A stretch of DNA of 64,000 bases from a bacterium (lineage in GTDB: Bacteria; Vulcanimicrobiota; Vulcanimicrobiia; Vulcanimicrobiales; SCRA01). The notes under the pieces were generated by a model. It searched no databases and had not been told where the DNA came from. It worked only from the letters and a program-made list of their open reading frames with translations. The position numbers were made by a program, and so were the translations under genes. The DNA is taken from the NCBI GenBank assembly GCA_004298675.1, contig SCRI01000060.1, forward strand, positions 1 to 64,000, read 5' to 3'. Position 1 is the first letter of the stretch. Each line of letters starts with the position of its first letter. Below are positions 8,200 through 17,217 of this stretch, piece after piece.

Positions 8200-9495
8200 C
8201 TACGCCATGACGGCGGCGGTGAACTGTTCCTCCTCCGTCGAGCCGGCGAGCGCCGTGGTCGAGGCCTCACCGCCCGCGATGACCTGCGCCACCTCGTCGA
8301 AGTACCCCGTACCGACCTCGCGCTGGTGGCGCGTGGCCGTGTAGCCGCGAGCCTCGCTGGCGAACTCGGCCTGCTGCAGCTCGGAATAGGCGGCCATGCC
8401 GCGCCGGCCGTACTCGTGCGCGAGATCGAACATGCTATGGTTGAGCGCGTGGAAGCCGGCCAGCGTCACGAACTGGAACTTGTAGCCCATGGCCGCGATC
8501 CGCTGCTGGAACGTGGCGATGGTCTCGTCGTCGAGCTTCTTCTTCCAGTTGAACGACGGCGAACAGTTGTACGCCAGCAACTTACCCGGGAAGCGCGCGT
8601 GGATGGCGTCAGCGAAGCGCTGCGCCTCCTCGAGATTGGGCTCCGACGTCTCGCACCAGATCAGATCGGCGTACGGCGCGTACGCCAAGCCGCGTGCGAT
8701 CGCCGCGTCCAAGCCGCCGCGCATCCGGAAGAACCCCTCCTGCGTGCGCTCGCCGGTGAGGAAACGGTGATCCGCGGGATCGATGTCGGTGGTGATCAGA
8801 TGCGCGCCGTTGGCATCGGTACGCGCCACCAGCAGCGTCGGCACACCCAGCACGTCGGAGGCCAGACGCGCTGAGACCAGGTGACGGATGGCGCTCGAGG
8901 TCGGCACGAGCACCTTGCCGCCCATGTGGCCGCACTTCTTCTCCGAAGCCAACTGGTCTTCAAAGTGCACGCCTGCGGCGCCGGCCTCGATCATCGACTT
9001 CATGAGCTCGAAGACGTTGAGCGGGCCGCCGAAACCCGCCTCGGCGTCGGCTACGATCGGCGCGAACCACTCGGTACCCGCGCGCCCCTCCACGTGATCG
9101 ATCTGATCGGCGCGCTGCAGGGCACGGTTGATGCGCTGCACCACGCTGGGGACGCTGTTGGCGGGATAGAGGCTCTGGTCGGGGTACATCTGTCCGGCTA
9201 GATTGGCGTCGGCGGCAACTTGCCAGCCGCTGAGATAGATCGCCTTCAACCCAGCCTTGACTTGCTGCACCGCCTGGTTACCGGTGAACGCGCCCAGCGC
9301 CGCCACGTATGACTCCCCACGCAGCAGCTCCCAGAGGCGCTCGGCACCCCGGCGCGCCAACGTGTACTCGATCTGCACGGAACCGCGCAGCTTGAGCACG
9401 TCATCCCCATGGTAAGGCCGCTGGATCTGCGCCCAACGTGCATCCGAGGCCCACGTAGCCTCCAGCATCCGGGCAGCCGCGCCTTGCGCCGACAT
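8200..9495 (-). CDS. aceA: isocitrate lyase
   Basis: This enzyme cleaves isocitrate to succinate and glyoxylate, the first step of the glyoxylate bypass that lets cells grow on acetate or fatty acids. The 431-residue length is typical. The active-site signature KKCGHMGGK, with its catalytic Cys, is intact around residue 185, and WYCETSEP-like LIWCETSEP and [10 protein letters not shown] follow. ATG 9495 has a strong upstream GGAGAGGAG site. No malate synthase lies in the window, so the partner must be elsewhere. Confidence 0.95.
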   Translation of the reverse strand: MSAQGAAARMLEATWASDARWAQIQRPYHGDDVLKLRGSVQIEYTLARRGAERLWELLRGESYVAALGAFTGNQAVQQVKAGLKAIYLSGWQVAADANLAGQMYPDQSLYPANSVPSVVQRINRALQRADQIDHVEGRAGTEWFAPIVADAEAGFGGPLNVFELMKSMIEAGAAGVHFEDQLASEKKCGHMGGKVLVPTSSAIRHLVSARLASDVLGVPTLLVARTDANGAHLITTDIDPADHRFLTGERTQEGFFRMRGGLDAAIARGLAYAPYADLIWCETSEPNLEEAQRFADAIHARFPGKLLAYNCSPSFNWKKKLDDETIATFQQRIAAMGYKFQFVTLAGFHALNHSMFDLAHEYGRRGMAAYSELQQAEFASEARGYTATRHQREVGTGYFDEVAQVIAGGEASTTALAGSTEEEQFTAAVMA

Positions 9496-9536
9496 CGTCC
9501 TCTCCTCTCCTGTGAAAAACGGGTGGTGTGAGGACG

Positions 9537-9542
9537 ATTGTA
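9537..9542 (-). promoter_or_regulatory. probable -10 box of aceA
   Basis: On the minus strand the hexamer TACAAT lies about 42 nt before the aceA start, giving a leader of about 35 nt that contains the Shine-Dalgarno. No good -35 is visible, which would fit an activator-dependent promoter. Confidence 0.5.
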
Positions 9543-9590
9543 ACGGCTGCCGCTTTAACGCGAATCCCTCGGTTGAGGTATTTTCCGTTT

Positions 9591-9623
9591 TCTGGCACCA
9601 GACAGGAAACTATTTTCCAGACA
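9591..9623. promoter_or_regulatory. candidate operator upstream of aceA
   Basis: This short AT-richer patch in GC-rich DNA holds a palindrome TCTGGCACCAGA (9591-9602) and two copies of CCAGACA (9598-9604 and 9617-9623), as well as two copies of ATTTTCC. It sits about 50-85 nt upstream of the proposed aceA start of transcription. Binding of a regulator is a guess. Confidence 0.35.
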
Positions 9624-10017
9624 CCTGCGCGAGAAAACTGCCGACGAGCGCCGGGGGTGGAGGCAGGCAGCCCTCTGGAGTCGGCTCCATATAGCCCACC
9701 CGGACGTCGTAGCGGCCCCCTGGGAGCAGCGGCGGCAGCACCGCCCCGCGGCGTTCCTCGCCGCCGTTGACGGCACGCAGCGAGCCCGGCGCCGGTGTCG
9801 CCCGTAGCGGCGCGCTGTGCCGGCGCAGCCCCGGGCCGCTCACGATCACGCGCAGGGGCGGCGTCAACAGCGGCACCGTCAGCGAGACCACGCTCTCACG
9901 AGGGTCGAAGCTGAGGCTTTGGGCGGCCACGGCCGGCAGCGGATCGCAACCGTCGCCGTGCTCGATCAGCGGCGCGGCGCCCATGCCCAAGGCCGCCGCC
10001 AACGCCATCGCAAACAT
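9610..10017 (-). CDS. hypothetical secreted protein
   Basis: I do not recognise this 135-residue protein. From ATG 10017 it begins with a hydrophobic stretch (MFAMALAAALGMGAAP) that could be a signal peptide. The rest is Pro-, Leu- and Arg-rich with beta-strand-like alternation (RVIVSGPGLRRH, RYDVRVGYME) and two Cys. The frame could start earlier, at 10164, but that would overlap the divergent LysE gene. Codon use matches neighbouring genes only moderately, so it may not be a true gene. Confidence 0.45.
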   Translation of the reverse strand: MFAMALAAALGMGAAPLIEHGDGCDPLPAVAAQSLSFDPRESVVSLTVPLLTPPLRVIVSGPGLRRHSAPLRATPAPGSLRAVNGGEERRGAVLPPLLPGGRYDVRVGYMEPTPEGCLPPPPALVGSFLAQVSGK

Positions 10018-10090
10018 GCCGCTCTGTTTCGGCACGCGCCTGCGCGGACCCGGGCGGGACGAGCGAGCCCGGCGCGCGAACCGCGGCGGG

Positions 10091-10720
10091 ATGCTCACGC
10101 TCGCCTCGCTCGCGCTCTTTCTCGCCGCCGCCGTGCCGCTGATCCTCGCGCCCGGACCCGACACGCTCTACGTGCTCTCGCGCGCCGTGGGCCAGGGGCG
10201 CCGCTACGGCGTGCTCTCCGCCTTGGGCGTCGGAACGGGACTGTGGGTTCACATCCTGGCGGCCACCGTCGGGCTCTCGGCGCTTCTGCGCGCTTCGGCG
10301 CTGGCGTTCGCCGCCGTGCGCTACGCCGGCGCGGCGTACTTGATCTATCTGGGCATCCGCACGCTGTGGTCGCACGGTCCATCCCTCGCGCGCGACCAGG
10401 GCACGGACGCGGCACCTGCGCGCATCTTCGCCCAGGCCGTCGTAACCAACGTGCTCAATCCGAAGGTGGCGCTCTTCTTCCTCGCGTTCATCCCGCAGTT
10501 CATCGATCCGGCACGCGGCTCCGTCGCATGGCAGATCCTCCAGTACGGCGCCATCTACGACGTGTTGGGCATTGCTTGGCTCACCGCGGTGGCCGCCGGC
10601 TCCGGAACGATCGGCGCGCTGCTGGCGCGCGACCGCCGTGCGCTGCGCGCGCAACGCTGGCTTACCGGCGGTATCATGCTGGCACTGGGTCTGCGCTTGG
10701 CGCTACCGGAGCAGCGCTAA
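10091..10720 (+). CDS. LysE/RhtB family exporter
   Basis: This is a predicted inner-membrane amino acid or metabolite exporter. The 209-residue length and six hydrophobic segments fit the family. The N-terminal motif PGPDTLYVLSRAVGQGRRYG is the LysE signature, and NVLNPKVALFF is the second conserved motif. ATG 10091 was chosen because the family starts just before the first helix; the upstream frame is not hydrophobic. The substrate cannot be assigned. It is divergent from the small secreted protein and convergent with the HtrA-like protease, 9 nt away. Confidence 0.85.
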   Translation: MLTLASLALFLAAAVPLILAPGPDTLYVLSRAVGQGRRYGVLSALGVGTGLWVHILAATVGLSALLRASALAFAAVRYAGAAYLIYLGIRTLWSHGPSLARDQGTDAAPARIFAQAVVTNVLNPKVALFFLAFIPQFIDPARGSVAWQILQYGAIYDVLGIAWLTAVAAGSGTIGALLARDRRALRAQRWLTGGIMLALGLRLALPEQR

Positions 10721-10729
10721 GCGGCGCCG

Positions 10730-11677
10730 CTACTCCGGCAGCTCGGCGGGGACGATCGTCATCTTCACGAGACTCCCGGCGCGCAACAGCTGCATCTCCA
10801 TGCCGGCATCGGGCACGTAGACACCGAGCGCGCGCTGCAGATCGTCGGGGGTGCGGATACGACGGCCGCCGAGGCCGACGATGACATCGCCTGCGCGCAG
10901 TCCCGCGCGCTGCGCGGGGGTGCCGGCATGGACCTCGGTGACCTGTGCGCCGCGCGCATCCTCCAACCCATATCGCGAGACGAAGATGGGCGCGATGCCA
11001 ATGCTCTGCGCCGAGATCCCGAGGTAGGCGCGCCGGACGCGCCCCTCGCGCATGAGCAGGCCGGCCACCCAGCTCACCGTGTTGATGGGAATCGCGAAGC
11101 AGATGCCCTGTGAGCCCGCGATGATCGCCGTGTTGAGGCCCACCACCTGACCGCGCCCGTTCAGCAGCGGTCCGCCGGAGTTGCCGGGGTTGAGCGCGGC
11201 GTCGGTCTGGATGACGTTCTCGATGAGCCGGCCCGTCTGCGCGCGCAGCGAGCGCCCCAGCGCACTGACCACGCCCGCCGTCACCGACGCTTGGAAGCCG
11301 AGCGGATTCCCGATCGCGATTACCAGCTCCCCGACGCGCAACTCCGACGAGTCGCCTAACACCGCCGCGGCCAGCGCACCGGACGCGACGCGGATGATCG
11401 CGGTGTCGCTATGAGGATCCTCACCGATGCGTTGCGCGGGCAGCTCGCGGCCGTCGTGCAGCACGACGTTCACCTCGCCGCCGTGGTGCACGACGTGGCT
11501 GTTCGTCAACACGTAGCCATCGGGCGCGAAGACCACACCGCTGCCGGCACCGGCGTGCTTGACGTGCACGCCGACCACCGCCGGTGCGGCCGTCTCGACG
11601 ACGCCGACGACCGTTTGCGAATACGCGTCCAGGAGGTCAGGAGCGCGTTGCGCGGGAGAGATCGTAGGAGTATCCAT
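10730..11677 (-). CDS. HtrA/DegP-like S1C serine protease with PDZ domain
   Basis: This is a protein-quality-control protease of the HtrA family. The trypsin-like domain shows the catalytic triad in order: His in TNSHVV, Asp in HSDTAI, Ser in NPGNSGGPL. One C-terminal PDZ domain covers about residues 215-310 (GLRAGDVIVGLGG). It has 315 residues from ATG 11677, shorter than DegP, which has two PDZ domains. Unusually there is no signal peptide or membrane anchor at the N-terminus, even if an upstream start at 11728 is used. The protein may therefore be cytoplasmic, or the start may be further upstream at a rare codon. Confidence 0.88.
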   Translation of the reverse strand: MDTPTISPAQRAPDLLDAYSQTVVGVVETAAPAVVGVHVKHAGAGSGVVFAPDGYVLTNSHVVHHGGEVNVVLHDGRELPAQRIGEDPHSDTAIIRVASGALAAAVLGDSSELRVGELVIAIGNPLGFQASVTAGVVSALGRSLRAQTGRLIENVIQTDAALNPGNSGGPLLNGRGQVVGLNTAIIAGSQGICFAIPINTVSWVAGLLMREGRVRRAYLGISAQSIGIAPIFVSRYGLEDARGAQVTEVHAGTPAQRAGLRAGDVIVGLGGRRIRTPDDLQRALGVYVPDAGMEMQLLRAGSLVKMTIVPAELPE

Positions 11678-11787
11678 GGGTGTGCCATGAAACCCGTCGA
11701 TTGCGCCGCCGGTTCCGCCCGTGTCCACCCGGGTACCATACAGGCACGGGCCGGCTTGGCTCGCTTTGCGGAGAGAGGAGTTGATAG

Positions 11788-13011
11788 ATGGAGCACGTGG
11801 CCGTGACGGGCATGGGGATCGTCGCCCCTATCGGTCACGACGTCGAAACGTTCTGGCAGGGGCTGATCGAAGGCAGCTGCGCCGTGGCACCCATTCCAGG
11901 GGGCGACGGGCTCCCGGGGAACCGGCTCTGGGCCGCCGTGCCGGACACGTTTCTCGAGCGCGCGCCGCTGCCGGCCGAGGCACTGCGCAACACCGATCGC
12001 TTCACCCGCTTCGCGCTCGTCGCCGCAGATCAAGCCGTCAGGCAGGCCGCGGCCGAGCCGCTCGACACGCTGCGCACCGCCGTCGTCATCGGCAACACGA
12101 TGGGCGGCTTTCCCTTCGTCACGGCGGCGCAGCAGGAGTACCTCACGCAAGGCTCCCGCAGCGTTCCCCCCAAGCTCATGGCGTTGGTGATTCCCAACAT
12201 GCCGGCCGCCCGCGTCGCGCTGCATTATCGACTCCACGGTCCGCAGCTCGCACTCAGTACGGCCTGCGCCTCCTCACTCGATGCCGTTGGGCTGGCCGCG
12301 CGCATGATCGAGCGCGGAGAAGTCGATCTCGCGCTCGCCGGCGGAACTGAGGATCTCCTGGCCCATCTCGTCTACGAGAGCCTGATGCGCGCCGGAGCGC
12401 TCTCACGCAATCCCGATCCCGCGACCGCCTCACGGCCGTTCGACGCCGCACGCGACGGCTTCGTCATGGGCAACGGCGCCGCATTGCTGCTGCTGGAGCG
12501 CGCGGAGCACGCAGCCGCGCGTGGCGCGCGCGTCCTCGCGCACATCCGCGGCTATGGCCAGGTCGCCGATGCGTACCACATTACCTCGCCCGAGCCTAGT
12601 GGCGAGTGGGAATTATTGGCGATGCGCCATGCGCTCGACGACGCCGCGCTCGACACGCGCCGGACGCCGCCCGTGATCTTCGCGCACGGTACGGCCACGG
12701 TCGTCGGTGACGCCGCCGAGATCGCCGCGATCAACCGCCTGTGCGCGGCGTCCGCGCGTGTTCCCAGCGTGACCTCGCTCAAGGGCCACCTGGGGCACAG
12801 CATGGCCGCCTCCGGCGTCATGTCGCTGATCGCCGGCATCCTCGGTCTGGAACGCGGACTCGTAGTCCAGACGCTAGGCACGCACCGTGTCGATGCAGCG
12901 GCGCACTTCGACGTGGTGGCGGAACGTGCGCGGCCGCTCTCCTTCGATTCGTTTCACGTCAATGCGTTCGGCTTCGGCGGACAGAACTCGTCGCTCGTCG
13001 TAAGCCGCTAG
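11788..13011 (+). CDS. beta-ketoacyl-ACP synthase II-like (FabF family)
   Basis: This condensing enzyme elongates acyl chains on ACP. It has 407 residues. The catalytic Cys is in STACASS (about residue 160), the two active-site His are in FAHGTATVVGD and GHLGHSMAASG, and the Lys is in SLKGH. GAGAGGAG precedes the ATG. It is the first gene of the operon ending at 20088, with 44 nt to the EPSP-synthase-like fusion gene. In that setting it may extend, or be selective for, cyclohexanecarboxyl-primed chains, but this is inference. A general FabF role is the alternative. Confidence 0.88.
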   Translation: MEHVAVTGMGIVAPIGHDVETFWQGLIEGSCAVAPIPGGDGLPGNRLWAAVPDTFLERAPLPAEALRNTDRFTRFALVAADQAVRQAAAEPLDTLRTAVVIGNTMGGFPFVTAAQQEYLTQGSRSVPPKLMALVIPNMPAARVALHYRLHGPQLALSTACASSLDAVGLAARMIERGEVDLALAGGTEDLLAHLVYESLMRAGALSRNPDPATASRPFDAARDGFVMGNGAALLLLERAEHAAARGARVLAHIRGYGQVADAYHITSPEPSGEWELLAMRHALDDAALDTRRTPPVIFAHGTATVVGDAAEIAAINRLCAASARVPSVTSLKGHLGHSMAASGVMSLIAGILGLERGLVVQTLGTHRVDAAAHFDVVAERARPLSFDSFHVNAFGFGGQNSSLVVSR

Positions 13012-13041
13012 GTGCTTGCTCGCCAGATTCCTGGGTACAAG

Positions 13042-13080
13042 TATGAAGTCACGGGGTGTATATGTCCATGCGACTTCATA
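13042..13080 (+). promoter_or_regulatory. inverted repeat enclosing the start region of the fusion gene
   Basis: A perfect 9-bp inverted repeat (TATGAAGTC at 13042-13050, GACTTCATA at 13072-13080) flanks a 21-nt loop that contains all three candidate starts (GTG 13056, ATG 13062, ATG 13068) and the only purine-rich ribosome-site candidate (ACGGGG). In RNA it could present or hide the start. Chance occurrence is not excluded. Confidence 0.4.
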
Positions 13081-16058
13081 TCCAGGGGCCCACTCTTCCC
13101 CTGCGCGGCGAGTTGCTCGTGCCCAACTCCAAGTATCACGCACACCGCGCACTGATCCTCGCCTCGCTCGCACCAGGCACGAGCACGATTCACGGACTCT
13201 CCGATGCGCGCCACGTCCAGTACACCGTCGACGTGCTGCGCGCGCTGGGCACGCGCATCGACATCGAGCACGAGACGTTCGTGGTGCGCGGCGGCGCCTA
13301 TCACCCCTCGCGGCACACGATCTCGGTGGGCAGCTCGGGCACCACGCTCTACTTCATGACCGGCTTGGCGGCGCTGGCGGACGCCCCGCTCACGCTCACC
13401 GCGCAGAAGTACTTCCGCCGCCGCCCCGTCTTGCCGCTGCTGGAGGCACTGCGGCAGCTGGGCCTGCGCATCGACGCGGCAGCGGGCGGCTGTCCGCCCT
13501 TCGCGATCGAGCCGCGGCGCCCGCGCGGCGGGAACGTCCGCGTGGCGGGAACACTCTCGCAGTGGATCTCGGGGTTGCTGCTCGCGGCACCGTTTGCCAC
13601 CTCGCGCACCGTCATCGACGTGGACGGTCCGCTCAACGAGCGGCCGTACATCGACCTCACGCTGACGATGATGGAGCGCTTCGGCCTACGGGTAGAGGCC
13701 TCACCGGATCGGCTGCACTACGAGATCGAGCCCGGTCAGGAGGCGCGCCCGGCCACCGTCTCGCTGCCACCCGACGTGGGCTCCGCCGCGTTCGGTCTGG
13801 CGGCGGCCGCGCTCCATCCATCCGACGTGCTCTTGCGCGGCTTCGGCGACGCCGGCGACCATCCGGAGGCGCGCTTCTTAGACGTCTTGCGCGAGATGGG
13901 TGTCCCGCTGGAGCGCATGGAGGATGAGCGCACGCTGCGCGTGCGTCACGACGGCCCGGCATTGCACGGCGTGCGCGTGGATTGTCGCGAGCTGCCGGAC
14001 ATGCTGCCGATCCTCTGCACGCTCGGCAGCCTCGCGCACGGTGAGACTATTCTCGAGAATGTCGCCCACGTACGGCTCAAGGAGTCGGACCGCGTGGCGG
14101 CGATGCTGCAACTCAACCGTATGGGCGCCGACCTGCGCGTGGAGGGAGAGCGCGTACGCATCCACGGCGTACGCCAGCTGCGCAGCGCCTCGCTTTCGTC
14201 GTACAACGATCATCGCGTGCTGATGTCGCTCGCGATCGCCGCCACGCGCGCCACGGGTGAGAGTACGCTCACCTATCCTAACGCGTACCGCATCTCCTAT
14301 CCGATGTTCCTGGATTCGATGCGCTCGATCGGCCTCTCGATGTCGGTCGGCGCGCTTCCGGGCGAGGCCTTGGCGCACCGCACGGCGGCCGCGCGGCACG
14401 CTACCTCACCCACGCGCGCGGCGGCGCTAGTCATGCCAGATCTCGTGCGGCGCTGGTGCCGGGAGCGGCCAGGCGAGACCGCCGTCATCGACGTGCGCGA
14501 GGAACTGACGACCGCGTGGACCTGGCGGGAGCTGGGGGAGCACGTCGACCGCACGGCCACGCTGCTGCTGCGGTTAGGCGTGCGCCAGGGTGAGGCCGTG
14601 GCCTACCAGCTTCCCAACTGGAGCGAGTTCGTCGTCATCTCCTTGGCGGCGTTACGCATCGGCGCGACCTGCTGTCCACTGATGCCGATCCTGCGCGAGC
14701 GCGAGATGGCATTCATCCTGCAGCGCGCCAAGGCGCGCGTCGCGTTCGTCCCAGCTACGTTCCGCGGACGCAGCTACACTGAATCGATGGCGCAGGTCGC
14801 GCCGTCCGTGGCGACGCTCGAGCACGTCGTCGTGGTCGCGGCGGGGCGCGCGGCCAATCTCCCGGAGACACCGGGCGGACGCGTGCGGTGGCAGCGCTAC
14901 CACGACGCGCTGCGCGCCACGCCCATCGACCAGCGCGCCTTGGAGACGCGCCGTCCGCGTGCCGCTGCCATGGCACAGCTCCTCTTCACTTCAGGAACGT
15001 CGGGCGAACCCAAAGGCGTGCTCCATCGCAACGACGTGCTGATGCGCGCGGCGGCGATGCAGGCGGCGCATTTCGCGCTGAACTCCGCCGACCGCATCTT
15101 CATCCCGTCACCGCTCGCCCATCAAACCGGCTTCCTCTACGGCATGTGGCTGGCGTTGCTGCTGGGGGTACCGCAGATTCTGCAAGACGTCTGGAGGCCT
15201 GGCAACGCGCTCGCGGCGCTGCGTACGTGGGGCGGCACGTTCGTGCAGGCGGCCACGCCCTTCCTAGCCGATCTCGTGAAGGCCGTCGACGCCGGCAGCG
15301 CACCCCCGGCGGTCCTGCGCATCTTCGTCGCCACCGGTGCGGCCGTTCCACGCGTGCTGGCGCAGCACGCCACGAGCGCGCTGGGGACTACCGTCTGCGG
15401 TGCCTGGGGCACCACGGAGTCGTGCTTGGGCACGGCCGCCGCCCCCGGCGATCCGCCGGAAAAGGTCTGGGGCACCGACGGCCGAGCGCTGAACGGCGTG
15501 CGCATCCGCGTGACCGGCGCCGGCGGCACCACCCTGCCCTACGGCAGCGAAGGCAACTTCGAGATCGACAACCCCTGCATGTTCGCCGGGTATCTCGATC
15601 ATCCGGAGTGGACGGCGGCGGCCTACACGCAGGATGGCTGGTTCCGCACGGGCGATCTCGCCGTGATCGACGAGAGCGGCTACATTCGCATCACCGGGCG
15701 CGTCAAGGACGTCATCAATCGCGGCGGCGAGAAGATCCCGGTTGCCGAGATCGAGCAACTCCTCTACGGACATCCGGCCGTGGCGGAGGCGGCCATCGTC
15801 GCCATGCCCGACGAGCGCCTGGGTGAGCGCGCCTGCGCCTTCGTCGTCACCCGGACCAGCGCCGTCTTCAACTTCCGCGGTATGCAGCGCTATCTCGACG
15901 AGCTGCGCGTGGCCAAGCAGTTTTGGCCGGAGCGTCTGGAGCTCGTGCCCGAGCTTCCCAAGACCGCCTCCGGCAAGATCCAGAAGTACATCCTGCGCGA
16001 GCGCGCGCAACATCTTTCACCGCAGAGCGCGGAGGAGCACGTGCGTGGGCGTCGTTGA
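13056..16058 (+). CDS. EPSP-synthase-like / acyl-CoA ligase fusion (AnsJ-AnsK, PlmJK type)
   Basis: This 1000-residue protein joins two enzymes. Residues 1 to about 430 are an EPSP synthase fold (KYHAHR near 26-31, SQ 168-169, Tyr198, Asp315, KESDR 342-346, YNDHR 383-387). Residues about 455-1000 are an adenylate-forming CoA ligase (LLFTSGTSGEPKG 642-654, WGTTES 784-789, FRTGD 863-867, catalytic Lys974 in SGKIQK). The EPSP half keeps shikimate-contact residues but lacks the Lys that binds PEP in E. coli (K411 aligns with Ile413), and Asn94 is replaced by Ser93. In Streptomyces ansatrienin and phoslactomycin clusters an EPSP-synthase homologue and a CoA ligase start the route from shikimate to cyclohexanecarboxyl-CoA. 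I infer the same job: elimination of water from shikimate, then CoA activation. Confidence 0.88.
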   Translation: MYMSMRLHIQGPTLPLRGELLVPNSKYHAHRALILASLAPGTSTIHGLSDARHVQYTVDVLRALGTRIDIEHETFVVRGGAYHPSRHTISVGSSGTTLYFMTGLAALADAPLTLTAQKYFRRRPVLPLLEALRQLGLRIDAAAGGCPPFAIEPRRPRGGNVRVAGTLSQWISGLLLAAPFATSRTVIDVDGPLNERPYIDLTLTMMERFGLRVEASPDRLHYEIEPGQEARPATVSLPPDVGSAAFGLAAAALHPSDVLLRGFGDAGDHPEARFLDVLREMGVPLERMEDERTLRVRHDGPALHGVRVDCRELPDMLPILCTLGSLAHGETILENVAHVRLKESDRVAAMLQLNRMGADLRVEGERVRIHGVRQLRSASLSSYNDHRVLMSLAIAATRATGESTLTYPNAYRISYPMFLDSMRSIGLSMSVGALPGEALAHRTAAARHATSPTRAAALVMPDLVRRWCRERPGETAVIDVREELTTAWTWRELGEHVDRTATLLLRLGVRQGEAVAYQLPNWSEFVVISLAALRIGATCCPLMPILREREMAFILQRAKARVAFVPATFRGRSYTESMAQVAPSVATLEHVVVVAAGRAANLPETPGGRVRWQRYHDALRATPIDQRALETRRPRAAAMAQLLFTSGTSGEPKGVLHRNDVLMRAAAMQAAHFALNSADRIFIPSPLAHQTGFLYGMWLALLLGVPQILQDVWRPGNALAALRTWGGTFVQAATPFLADLVKAVDAGSAPPAVLRIFVATGAAVPRVLAQHATSALGTTVCGAWGTTESCLGTAAAPGDPPEKVWGTDGRALNGVRIRVTGAGGTTLPYGSEGNFEIDNPCMFAGYLDHPEWTAAAYTQDGWFRTGDLAVIDESGYIRITGRVKDVINRGGEKIPVAEIEQLLYGHPAVAEAAIVAMPDERLGERACAFVVTRTSAVFNFRGMQRYLDELRVAKQFWPERLELVPELPKTASGKIQKYILRERAQHLSPQSAEEHVRGRR

Positions 16059-17217
16059 GGATGCGCCGGCGTTCGACGAGCAGCGGTTCGCCGAACTCAA
16101 GGGCGAGGTTGCGGCATGGGTTGAGGGCGCGGGGGAGGAGTACGCGCGGCTCATCGAGCGCGAACACCACGTCCCCCAGGCGCTCTGGGAGGAGTTGCGC
16201 GCGCGCGGTTACCTGGCGCTCGCGGCACCGCGCGCCTATGGCGGCGCCGGACTTCCGTTCAGCCGCTACATGGAGTTGATGGAGCTCTTCGCCATGTCGC
16301 ATGCCTCACTGCGCATGATCGTGCACGTCGTCAACGGGGTCTGGCGCGCCTTGGATCGCTTGGCCGACGCGGAGCAGCGCCGGCGCTTCGTGCTGCCCTC
16401 CATCGCGGGCGAGATCGTCGTCGCCTTCACGCTCACCGAACCCACGGCCGGCAGCGGCGCGGATCTGCACTGCACGCTCGAGCGCGACGGCGACGCCTAT
16501 CTGCTCAGCGGCGAGAAGCACCTCATCACGTTCGGCACCATCTGTGACTACTGGCTGCTCTTCGCGCGCCTGGCTGGAACTTCGGGAGCGCAGGGCGTGA
16601 CGGCGCTGATGGTCGACCGCCGCACAGCGGGCGTGCGGGTGGAGGCGATGCCGGAGACGATGGGCGTGCGCGGCACCGATCACGCGCACCTGGTCTTCGA
16701 ACGCGCGCGCGTGCCGCTGGCCAACCGCCTGGGCGCCGAGGGCCGCGGCCTGGAGGTGGCATTCGATGGCTTTCTCACCCCCAGCCGTATCTCGGTGGCC
16801 ATGAGCTGCGTCGGACTAGCGCGCCGCGCGCACGAGCTGGCCGTCGCCCACGCCGCCCGGCGCATGACGTTCGGCAAGTATCTCGCACAACGGCAGGCCA
16901 TCGCCTTCATGATCGCCGAGAACGCCACCGACGTCGAAGCCGCACGCCAACTCGTGCTGCACGCGGCGCGCGCCTGGGAACGCGGCGCCGCCGACGCGGG
17001 TGCGCTCTCGTCGATGTCGAAGCTGCAAGCCGTCGACATGCTGGGGCGCGTCACCGACAAGGCGCTGCAGATCCACGGCGGCCTCGGCTACTGGCAGCCG
17101 CAGCCCATCGAGCGGGTCTATCGGGACGCGCGCGCCCAGCGCTTCGAAGAGGGTACCAATGAGATTCAGAAGGCGGTCATCGCGCGCGAGATCCTGCGGG
17201 GGCGGGTAGGCGCATGA
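16045..17217 (+). CDS. acyl-CoA dehydrogenase (AnsL-like context)
   Basis: This FAD flavoprotein introduces or isomerises a double bond next to a CoA thioester. The 390-residue protein shows [10 protein letters not shown] in the FAD/substrate region, and the C-terminal catalytic Glu in the family position within [13 protein letters not shown] 16045 follows GGAGGAG by about 8 nt and overlaps the fusion gene by 14 nt, which argues for translational coupling. In cyclohexanecarboxyl-CoA pathways an acyl-CoA dehydrogenase homologue sits in the same place among the genes. Its exact step here is inferred; an ordinary fatty acyl-CoA dehydrogenase would be the alternative reading. Confidence 0.88.
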   Translation: MGVVEDAPAFDEQRFAELKGEVAAWVEGAGEEYARLIEREHHVPQALWEELRARGYLALAAPRAYGGAGLPFSRYMELMELFAMSHASLRMIVHVVNGVWRALDRLADAEQRRRFVLPSIAGEIVVAFTLTEPTAGSGADLHCTLERDGDAYLLSGEKHLITFGTICDYWLLFARLAGTSGAQGVTALMVDRRTAGVRVEAMPETMGVRGTDHAHLVFERARVPLANRLGAEGRGLEVAFDGFLTPSRISVAMSCVGLARRAHELAVAHAARRMTFGKYLAQRQAIAFMIAENATDVEAARQLVLHAARAWERGAADAGALSSMSKLQAVDMLGRVTDKALQIHGGLGYWQPQPIERVYRDARAQRFEEGTNEIQKAVIAREILRGRVGA

